NCBI RefSeq assembly: GCF_007859915.1
Contig: NZ_SJPM01000005.1
Span: 186,001-250,000 of the forward strand
Source of the DNA: Neorhodopirellula pilleata
GTDB lineage: Bacteria; Planctomycetota; Planctomycetia; Pirellulales; Pirellulaceae
Reading direction: 5' to 3'
DNA: 64,000 nucleotides
Positions 47,384 to 54,448 of this stretch are shown one piece after another. The notes beneath the pieces are model-generated. The model saw only the letters and a program-made list of their open reading frames with translations, was not told where the DNA came from and did not search any database. Each line of letters opens with the position of its first letter. Positions within the stretch are counted from its first letter, which is position 1. The position numbers were made by a program, and so were the translations under genes.

Positions 47384-47433
47384 ATTAAATCAACACGCAG
47401 TGGCGTCGGGCTACGCGTTAGTTCAACAGCCCG

Positions 47434-48030
47434 TTACAGACCGATGAAATCACGCAATCTTGCAAGTACGCGAAACTTGGCTTGGCGGATCGCACCGGTC
47501 GTCATGTTGAGGCGTTTGCTGATCTCGTCGACGGGCATGTCTTCGACTGCCGACAGCCAGAATGCTTGCCAAGTGTGTGGTTCGAAATCACCTTTAATGA
47601 TCTCGGCCGCACGACGAACGACTTCGCCTTCGGCGGTCTCGTCGATGATAACCTCGTCGTCGTTGATCCAGTCCGGGACCTGCGCCAAAAATCCATTCGC
47701 CGATGACCCACCGCGCGCTTGAATGGTTTCATTGAGACGCTTGAAATGACCCGCGATGGCGTTGCGGGTGATCGTCCACAACCAACCCCGAAAACTGTCA
47801 CCTTCCCGACCGAAATTCGCCCGGTCGAATCCGACACAGACCGCTCGAAATACCTCTTGGGTGACATCCACCACGTCACTCTGTTGCAGCCCCGCCTTAC
47901 GACACCAGTAGTGAATCAGCGGCGTGTACAAATGAACGAATTGGTGCCAACTGTCCGACTTACCCCGTTTCATGTCCTCGAGCAATCCGAAGGAGGTCGA
48001 ATAGTCGGACGGTGAGTTGGATGAGGGCAT
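47434..48030 (-). CDS. ECF-type RNA polymerase sigma factor
   Basis: The protein has 198 residues, normal for a minimal ECF sigma factor with regions 2 and 4 only. Region 2 includes DVVDVTQEVFRAV and the following FRGWLWTITRNAIAGHFKR, the typical core-binding and -10 recognition helices. Region 4 includes DMPVDEISKRLNMTTGAIRQAKFRVLARLRD, a helix-turn-helix for -35 recognition. It is transcribed divergently from the kinase gene at 48164 and no classical anti-sigma gene is adjacent. Planctomycete ECF factors are often encoded beside Ser/Thr kinases, so control by the neighbouring kinase is a reasonable inference. The stop codon at 47434-47436 coincides with the end of sequence shared with the duplicated segment. 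No clear Shine-Dalgarno is seen. Confidence 0.9.
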   Translation of the reverse strand: MPSSNSPSDYSTSFGLLEDMKRGKSDSWHQFVHLYTPLIHYWCRKAGLQQSDVVDVTQEVFRAVCVGFDRANFGREGDSFRGWLWTITRNAIAGHFKRLNETIQARGGSSANGFLAQVPDWINDDEVIIDETAEGEVVRRAAEIIKGDFEPHTWQAFWLSAVEDMPVDEISKRLNMTTGAIRQAKFRVLARLRDFIGL

Positions 48031-48084
48031 TCGAACCAGCCGAGCAAGTCAAAAAAGAGCGTTTCAACGGACGTGTAGCGGTAT

Positions 48085-48118
48085 TAGCTTACCCAAATCG
48101 GGGTGATGGTGTAAGCTA
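48085..48118. promoter_or_regulatory. Inverted repeat in the divergent sigma/kinase promoter region
   Basis: TAGCTTAC at 48085-48092 and GTAAGCTA at 48111-48118 are perfect 8-bp arms separated by 18 bp. They lie centrally in the 133-bp gap between the divergent genes. The dyad could be an operator or a binding site acting on both directions. No regulator can be named from the sequence. Confidence 0.35.
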
Positions 48119-48163
48119 TCAGTCTGTCCAAGTCCCCATGATTCCTTCAGGACCATTGATACA

Positions 48164-51100
48164 TTGAATGATCCGAAACGTGGCGACGGTGATCCGATCG
48201 TCGATCGTATTGACGAGTCGCTCGAAGTCACTTCGGACGACGCGATTTCCCACGAGATGGGCTCCAAACTCTTCACTGAGGGAAGTGGAGTCTCGCCACT
48301 GACGAAAACGATCCAGGTTTCATCGGATCAGCGAAAAAACCGCCGATCCATCGGACAAACCGTCGGAAATTACGAGGTTCTGGAGTTCCTGGGCCAGGGA
48401 GGCATGGGAACCGTTTTCCGAGCCCGACATCTGAAGCTCGGCAAGGAAGTGGCGTTGAAGCTGATCCGTCAGCGCGCCCTGACTAGCGAAGTGGCCCTGG
48501 CGAGATTTGATCGCGAGTTGCGCGCCGTCGGAAGACTCGATCATCCCAACATCGTTCGCGCGTTGGACGCTGGTGAATTCCAAGACGTAACGTTTCTCTC
48601 CATGGAGTTGCTTCGTGGAGTCGATTTGGATGAAGTGACCGGTGAGTCGGGCACGCTCGATTTGGCGGATGCCTGCGAGGTTATTCGGCAAACCGCGATC
48701 GGGTTGAAGTACGTTCACGATCAAGGGCTAATCCACCGCGACATCAAGCCCTCCAACCTGATGCTCTGTCGCGATTCGGTCAATCGAGTCTGCGTCAAGA
48801 TCATGGACTTGGGACTCGCGCTCATTCAAGCGGAACCGGAAGACGATCGATTAACCGGCGAAGGCATGGCGATCGGAACGTTTCGTTATATGTCCGTCGA
48901 ACAGGCCCGCAATACTCGGTCGGTCGATCATCGCGCCGATATCTATTCACTTGGTGCCACGCTCTACCGACTTCTGTGCGGGACGCCGCCCTATTCGAAA
49001 GAGCAGTTTGAAACTCACACCCAGTTGCTGATGGCGTTGATGTCCGGTGTGGTTCCTGATTTCAAGGACAAGGCTCCGGATCTTCCGGCGGAACTCACCT
49101 CGCTGATCGCACGCATGCTCGCATCCGAACCAGGGCAGCGACCTCAGGATCTATCCGAAGTGATCGAGATCCTTGCGCCGTTCTCTCAGTCCCATCAATT
49201 GGACACGCTTCTGGATCACAGCCTTCGGCAGCGATCCGTCGACACCGGTCAAAGGAGTCGTGAGGAAGCAAGTGCCTTCGATTTGATCGAGAAACTGGTA
49301 GGTCCTCGCATGGATGATGCGGATCAATCGGAAATCAGCTTCGATGCCGAGTCGAGCAACATCGAGATCCTGCACCAACGCGTCCGTCGCATTTGGATCG
49401 ACGGGGTGCTCGGCCGGACGAAAGATCATACCCATCTTTTTTCGATCAACCGTGAAGTCGTCAGCGAATGCGTTGACAGCCCTTGGGATGGGATTGCCGA
49501 AAACCCGCTGCGAGGAGTCGATACTCAAGATTCGATCGATCGTTTGTTCAAGCACGCCGAACGGTCGCTGCTGATCTTGGGAGACGCGGGCGCGGGAAAA
49601 TCAACGACCATGCTGGAGCTGACGGAGTCTTTGCTGACTCAGTCGGCACGGAGTCGGTTTTCAACCGTCCCTGTGCTGTTGCATCTTTCATCGTGGTCGC
49701 CTCGGATCGGTTCCTTGGAACAATGGATCATCAATGAACTGATCGCCAAGTATCAGATTCCCAAACGAATCGGACAAGAATTCATTGATGAGAATCGACT
49801 CATCTTGTTACTCGACGGTCTCGATGAAGTTCGCCCCGCCGATCAACGTGCTTGTATCGAATCGATCAACCAGTTCATGGCGCAGTCGACACCGTCGGGA
49901 TTGGTTGTTTGTTCACGGTACAGCGACTACGTCGCAATCGGACATCGACTTCGCTTGCACGATGCGATTCGTCTTCAACCGTTGACCGCCGAACAGATCG
50001 CGGCATCGATCTCGGGGTCGACCGGCGAACGAGGGGCATTGATGACCGCCTTGGCGAAACACCCCTCGTTATTAGAACTGGCAAGTTCACCACTCATGCT
50101 CAACATGATGAAGGTGAGCTTCGATAACACCAGCAAGGAGTCGATGGAAAGTTTCGGCACCATTGAGAGTGCCCGCGAACATCTTTTCAATACCTACATT
50201 GACGAAGCCTTTCGTGGAGAAAAATCATCCACGGCAAGGTTCACGAAGGACGAAACGCTTTCTTGGTTGTCGTGGATTGCCAAACAGATGCAGACGCGAA
50301 ACATGACCATGTTTCAGGTCGGCGAAATTCAAGCGGATTGGTTGCCGACGATTTCCCAACGTCTGAGTTATTTGCTCGCTTTGGGGCTCAGCCTGGGAAC
50401 CGTATCGGGCGTCGTTACCATGTATTTTTGGTATCGGTTGATGCCCATCATGGATACCGCAGAATCCACACCGCTGCATTCCTTGCTATGGCTCATGCTG
50501 CAATTGCCGGTGTGGTGGACGCAAGTTTGCTTCTTGGACCTTTTCGTCTTCTCCAGTCGATTGCCCCAAGGTTGGTGGAAACGTTCTTTCAGCGGTTTGG
50601 CGAAAACGCTCGTTTATTGGGCTCTTTGGATGCTTTGGCCGATCGTTGGTGGTGTTACCGGGGTCTGGACGACCGGATGGACCGTTGCGAACGTGCTCCT
50701 GGGCGTGCTGACCGGCGCGTCGGTCGGCATATTGGGGCGTCGTAAACGAGTCACCGTCGACGTCGATGTGGCGCAATCGTTGGGCATTTCTGCCTCGGGA
50801 ACGTTCCAAGGTTGGGCCGTCGGTTATGCGGTGGGTTTTTGTGTTTATGCGACCTACGCGGTCTTGTATTCGCTTTATCTTTTGGAAGAGCCCCCGGCCT
50901 GGTTTCCCTATTTTTGGCAAAACGAAGAGGAATGGTGCGTAAGCGTGACTTGGCCTCTTGCATTCAGTTCGGTTGGCTTGGTCGCCGGAGGATTGGTGCC
51001 TCGTTTGAGCCGAGAGAAAACCTCGGCCGATCAAAGTGTCCGCATCTATTTTCGCAACCTCTTGATCGCAGGTTGTTTTTCGATGCTCGCCGTTTTCGTG

Positions 51101-51439
51101 GTCGGAATGTTCGACCTGCAGTATTGGCTATCGTTGCCTGAGAACACGCTTGAATTTTCGCTTTGGGAAAGGGCGATGTTGATGTCAGGCGGATGTGTTT
51201 ATGCCTCGTTCTATATGGCTTTGTGCTTTGGCGGATTGGACCTGCTCGTTCATTCGCTGTCCCGAATCGTGTTGAGCATCGATGGTATGCTTCCCCGAAA
51301 TCTTTCTGAGTTTATGAAACACTCGACCCGCCTCGGTTTACTTCGTCGGGCAGGCGGTGCCCACATCTTCGGACACCGTCTGTTGCAGGAGTACTTCGCC
51401 GAGAAAGAGAATGACGTGAATTCGTTCCATGGCTCATGA
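48164..51439 (+). CDS. Membrane Ser/Thr protein kinase fused to a NACHT-like NTPase
   Basis: The chosen start is TTG at 48164, with AGGA about 12 bp upstream; an in-frame ATG at 48257 is the alternative. Kinase domain (residues ~70-340): glycine loop LGQGGMGTVF, K99 in VALKLI, catalytic H191-R-D193 in IHRDIKPSN, D215-L-G as the metal-binding motif, and GTFRYMSVEQ in the activation segment, so it should be active. NTPase domain: Walker A GDAGAGKST (K479) and Walker B LLLDGLDE (D551, D554, E555), followed by VVCSRYSDY, a NACHT/STAND-like arrangement. Residues ~730-1040 contain about seven or eight hydrophobic spans (TGWTVANVLLGVLTGASVGIL, WAVGYAVGFCVYATYAVLYSL and others). The end has LLRRAGGAHIFGHRLLQEYFAEK, a motif common at the end of NACHT-type ATPases. 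Its last 11 bases overlap the pseudokinase gene. Confidence 0.88.
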   Translation: MNDPKRGDGDPIVDRIDESLEVTSDDAISHEMGSKLFTEGSGVSPLTKTIQVSSDQRKNRRSIGQTVGNYEVLEFLGQGGMGTVFRARHLKLGKEVALKLIRQRALTSEVALARFDRELRAVGRLDHPNIVRALDAGEFQDVTFLSMELLRGVDLDEVTGESGTLDLADACEVIRQTAIGLKYVHDQGLIHRDIKPSNLMLCRDSVNRVCVKIMDLGLALIQAEPEDDRLTGEGMAIGTFRYMSVEQARNTRSVDHRADIYSLGATLYRLLCGTPPYSKEQFETHTQLLMALMSGVVPDFKDKAPDLPAELTSLIARMLASEPGQRPQDLSEVIEILAPFSQSHQLDTLLDHSLRQRSVDTGQRSREEASAFDLIEKLVGPRMDDADQSEISFDAESSNIEILHQRVRRIWIDGVLGRTKDHTHLFSINREVVSECVDSPWDGIAENPLRGVDTQDSIDRLFKHAERSLLILGDAGAGKSTTMLELTESLLTQSARSRFSTVPVLLHLSSWSPRIGSLEQWIINELIAKYQIPKRIGQEFIDENRLILLLDGLDEVRPADQRACIESINQFMAQSTPSGLVVCSRYSDYVAIGHRLRLHDAIRLQPLTAEQIAASISGSTGERGALMTALAKHPSLLELASSPLMLNMMKVSFDNTSKESMESFGTIESAREHLFNTYIDEAFRGEKSSTARFTKDETLSWLSWIAKQMQTRNMTMFQVGEIQADWLPTISQRLSYLLALGLSLGTVSGVVTMYFWYRLMPIMDTAESTPLHSLLWLMLQLPVWWTQVCFLDLFVFSSRLPQGWWKRSFSGLAKTLVYWALWMLWPIVGGVTGVWTTGWTVANVLLGVLTGASVGILGRRKRVTVDVDVAQSLGISASGTFQGWAVGYAVGFCVYATYAVLYSLYLLEEPPAWFPYFWQNEEEWCVSVTWPLAFSSVGLVAGGLVPRLSREKTSADQSVRIYFRNLLIAGCFSMLAVFVVGMFDLQYWLSLPENTLEFSLWERAMLMSGGCVYASFYMALCFGGLDLLVHSLSRIVLSIDGMLPRNLSEFMKHSTRLGLLRRAGGAHIFGHRLLQEYFAEKENDVNSFHGS

Positions 51440-52958
51440 ACGACATGCCAATTGCGGGCAATCGAACTTCAAACAGTGCCTACTGACTTGCTTGATGACC
51501 GCGAGTGAATCGCGTCTCGAAGATGCCGATCGTTGTGAAGTATGCCAAGTTACTTGCGAACAACTCGATCAAGAGATCCGCCGGGTTGGGGCACAGCTCG
51601 CGTCCGCCAGGGCGGAAGAACATGACGCTGATGTGAATGTTGCCATCGATCGAAACCTAACGGCCACTAGCATGTCGAACGGGATCTCGGTCGGGGCGGC
51701 GACAAACAGCGAATTGAGGCCCTTCACGTTTCCTGAAATAAACGGTTACCAACTACGTCAATTACTCGGCGACGATGGGTCCAAGGCAATCTACCTGGCA
51801 ACTCACCATCGATTGCAAAAAGACGTTGCCGTTTGCATCCTTCCGGAAAGATTGATCGGCGATCCTGTGACCGCCTTTCGATTCGACCTCGACATCAAGA
51901 AACTGGCGGCCCTTGAGCATCCGTCGTTGGCCACCGTACTGGACGTCGGTTTCGTCAACGGAGATCGGTTTGTCGTGACCGAGTGGGTCGACGGAGTCGA
52001 TCTGGAAACACTGATTCAAGACTTTCCCCTCGAGGTCCCCGATGTTTGCGAGATCGGTCGGCAGGTTGCATGCGTCATGGCCGAAGCACATCAACAATCA
52101 CTCATTCACGGTAGGCTTCATGCGGCCAACATTGTCCTTACATCGGATCCTTTGGGCTGTCCTTTGATTCGGATTTTGGACCTTGGTTTAATACCTTGTC
52201 CAATTGGCGTTGACGAACGAACTGACATCATTTCGTTGGGGCATTTTCTTGCGTATGCCTTGACTGGATCGGTTCCCGATTTGCAAGGCGAAGTCAAATG
52301 GGAAGCGGAAGCACTGGACGTGCCATCGGACTTGTCCGACCATATCGAACGAATGATGACTGGCTCCCCTGGTCGATGCCCTGCGTCCATGGCGGAGGTC
52401 GCTGAATCGCTGGCTCCATTTGCCAGAGGGCATGACCTCCGTCGGATTCAGTTGAGCCATGCCCCGAAAGTGCGCCGATCGCTAACGAAAAAAACGCCAG
52501 CGATTTCGTTCGTAGACCAACCGGTAACAGAACGAACCGCTGAAGGAATCAACGAGGTGCCTCGAGCCCAAGCGTTCGCTGAAGCGGGGCAAATCAATCG
52601 AATGATCGGTGTGTTCATTGGGATTGTCCTGTTCTTGTCGATCGGCCTCGTGATCGCTGGCGCCACGCTTTGGTCGTACACCGACGGTGGTTACGTCTCG
52701 ATCAAGCCAGATACGTCGATCCTTGGCACCCCCGTTAGCGGAGTTCTTACGGTTCTTCGCGATGGCGAACGGGTTGAGTCCGTCGAGCTCAACGCAACCA
52801 CGCTCGCCGTCCCCCGGTGGTATCGCGCGGGCGAGTTCGAAGTGTCGTTTGAGTTCACCGGATCTCCGACTTCCCAGGTTGATTGGGAGCCGAAGCGATT
52901 CATTCTTCGCCGCGGCAAGAACGCTGTGATTTCGCTGCGTCAATCGATCGAGGAATAG
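51429..52958 (+). CDS. Membrane-anchored pseudokinase (Ser/Thr kinase fold)
   Basis: The 509-residue protein starts 11 bp inside the kinase gene, which suggests coupled translation. The N-terminus has several Cys (CGQ..QCLLTC, RCEVCQVTC), recalling the short zinc-binding segment before some planctomycete kinases. The kinase-like domain (residues ~95-335) keeps the fold landmarks but loses catalytic ones. The glycine loop reads LLGDDGSKAIYLA. The VAIK lysine is C136 (VAVCIL). HRD is H227-G-R229. DLG (D251) remains, but only about a dozen residues separate it from RTDIISLG, so the activation segment is missing. A transmembrane helix (IGVFIGIVLFLSIGLVIAGATLW, about 395-418) precedes a beta-rich C-terminal domain of about 90 residues. 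The likely role is as a non-catalytic partner of the upstream kinase. Confidence 0.85.
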   Translation: MAHERHANCGQSNFKQCLLTCLMTASESRLEDADRCEVCQVTCEQLDQEIRRVGAQLASARAEEHDADVNVAIDRNLTATSMSNGISVGAATNSELRPFTFPEINGYQLRQLLGDDGSKAIYLATHHRLQKDVAVCILPERLIGDPVTAFRFDLDIKKLAALEHPSLATVLDVGFVNGDRFVVTEWVDGVDLETLIQDFPLEVPDVCEIGRQVACVMAEAHQQSLIHGRLHAANIVLTSDPLGCPLIRILDLGLIPCPIGVDERTDIISLGHFLAYALTGSVPDLQGEVKWEAEALDVPSDLSDHIERMMTGSPGRCPASMAEVAESLAPFARGHDLRRIQLSHAPKVRRSLTKKTPAISFVDQPVTERTAEGINEVPRAQAFAEAGQINRMIGVFIGIVLFLSIGLVIAGATLWSYTDGGYVSIKPDTSILGTPVSGVLTVLRDGERVESVELNATTLAVPRWYRAGEFEVSFEFTGSPTSQVDWEPKRFILRRGKNAVISLRQSIEE

Positions 52959-52985
52959 GCATCGTAACGACTCTCTCCAGAAAGG

Positions 52986-53015
52986 TTGCGTGGAATCACC
53001 TAGTGCGGCTATAAT
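52986..53015 (+). promoter_or_regulatory. Possible sigma-70-type promoter for the DUF1501 operon
   Basis: TTGCGT (52986-52991) and TATAAT (53010-53015) are separated by 18 bp in the 143-bp gap before the DUF1501 gene, 87 bp upstream of its ATG. The -10 is perfect consensus and the -35 matches in its first three bases. Confidence 0.45.
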
Positions 53016-53101
53016 GTGACTCCACACGCCGCTCGTGTCGGTGGATTTCACCCGCCCGAGTCCTACCCCATCATCCCACCTGCCTACCCCACGGCCTGAT
53101 C

Positions 53102-54448
53102 ATGTTGACGATCAAGGGTCCCTCGAGCCGTTATTGCGATGGACGCAATCGACGTAGTTTTTTGAAGATCGGCGGATTATCGTTCGGCACCGGCGGTCTC
53201 TCGCTGGCCGATTTGTACCGCGCCGAGGCTTCGTCACGATCCCCGCGATCACACAAATCGGTGATCAACATTTTCTTGGCTGGCGGTCCACCGCATCAGG
53301 ACATGTGGGACATCAAGACCGAAGCCCCCAGCGAAGTGCGTGGCGAATTCCAACCGATCAACACCAACGTCCCTGGCATTCAGATCGGCGAGGTGTTCCC
53401 AAAGCTCGCCGGATTGATGGACAAGTCGGTGGTCATCCGCAGCGTCGTCGGTTGCCGCGGCGGGCACGACGGTTTGCAATGCTTGACCGGGTGGGACAAC
53501 ACTTCACTGAAGAGCTTAGGCGGTCGTCCTTCTATCGGGTCCGCCGCCGCGAAGGTGTACGGCCCGGTCGATCCGTCGGTGCCTCCCTTTGTCGGGCTTG
53601 CCGCGCCGACTCGACATGTCCCGTGGTCGGATTCAGGGCAGGCCGGATTCCTTGGATCGGCGTATTCGCCCTTCAAGCCCGATGGACCGGGCATGCAGAA
53701 CATGACACTGAAAGGAATTTCGTTTGATCGATTGCAAGATCGTCGCCGGTTATTGAGCGAACTGGACACGATGCGACGAGACATCGACGTTACCGGCGCG
53801 ATGGAAGGCATGGACGCGTTCGGCCAACGGGCACTCGATGTGTTAACGAGCAGCAAGTTGGTCGACGCGTTGGATCTGTCCAAAGAAGACCCAAAAACTG
53901 TCGCTCAGTACGGAGATGGAAAACCGTACAACTATCAATTCGACGGTGCACCGACTTGTAACGATCAATTGCTCGTGGCTCGTCGTTTGGTCGAATCCGG
54001 CGTCCGCGTTGTTAGTCTCAGTTACGGACGTTGGGACAGTCACAGCAAAAACTTTGATCTGGTTCGTGATCACGGATCGAAACTAGACCAGTGCTTGAGC
54101 GCCTTGGTCAATGACCTGGACCAGCGGGGCATGCTCGATGACGTCGCGATCGTTGTTTGGGGTGAGTTCGGACGAACTCCTACGATCAACGCCAACGCCG
54201 GACGCGATCACTGGACAAAAGTGAGTTGTGCTTGGTTGGCGGGTGGCGGATTGAAAACCGGCCAAGTGATCGGCGCGACCAACCGCATGGGAGAGGAAGC
54301 CGTCGAGCGTCCGGTCACCATGCAAGAGATCGTCGCGACCTTGTATCACACCTTGGGCATCGACACCCACTCCACCACCATCGCCGATCCGACGGGGCGG
54401 CCTCAGTTCCTCGTCGACAGTGATCCGATCGCCGAGTTGGTCGCATGA
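53102..54448 (+). CDS. DUF1501 family protein with Tat-type signal
   Basis: The protein has 448 residues. N-terminal NRRSFLKIGGLSFGTGGLSL (R17, R18) is a twin-arginine signal followed by a hydrophobic stretch. The mature part has NIFLAGGPPHQDMWDIK near the N-terminus and VVWGEFGRTPTINANAGRDHW toward the end, typical of DUF1501, a family related to the sulfatase/alkaline-phosphatase fold and abundant in Planctomycetes. The biochemical activity is not established. It heads a compact operon: the next gene starts in a 4-bp ATGA overlap at 54445. DUF1501 genes are commonly paired with DUF1549/DUF1553 genes in this phylum. Length is normal for the family and no key segment looks lost. Confidence 0.9.
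   Translation: MLTIKGPSSRYCDGRNRRSFLKIGGLSFGTGGLSLADLYRAEASSRSPRSHKSVINIFLAGGPPHQDMWDIKTEAPSEVRGEFQPINTNVPGIQIGEVFPKLAGLMDKSVVIRSVVGCRGGHDGLQCLTGWDNTSLKSLGGRPSIGSAAAKVYGPVDPSVPPFVGLAAPTRHVPWSDSGQAGFLGSAYSPFKPDGPGMQNMTLKGISFDRLQDRRRLLSELDTMRRDIDVTGAMEGMDAFGQRALDVLTSSKLVDALDLSKEDPKTVAQYGDGKPYNYQFDGAPTCNDQLLVARRLVESGVRVVSLSYGRWDSHSKNFDLVRDHGSKLDQCLSALVNDLDQRGMLDDVAIVVWGEFGRTPTINANAGRDHWTKVSCAWLAGGGLKTGQVIGATNRMGEEAVERPVTMQEIVATLYHTLGIDTHSTTIADPTGRPQFLVDSDPIAELVA

Larger units (their letters stand above)
43127..47395 (+). repeat. 4269-bp near-identical direct repeat, copy 2
   Basis: This is the second copy of 13281-17549, with the six substitutions listed there. The first lies in the giant gene and changes Ile to Ser (T14005 versus G43851). 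Three fall in the tandem array (46315, 46331, 46517) and two in the 3' hairpin region (47352, 47387). After 47395 this copy has about 33 extra bases between two TCAACA hexamers. The shared phrase GCCCGTTA then returns at 47429-47436, ending in the stop codon of the sigma factor gene. Confidence 0.95.
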
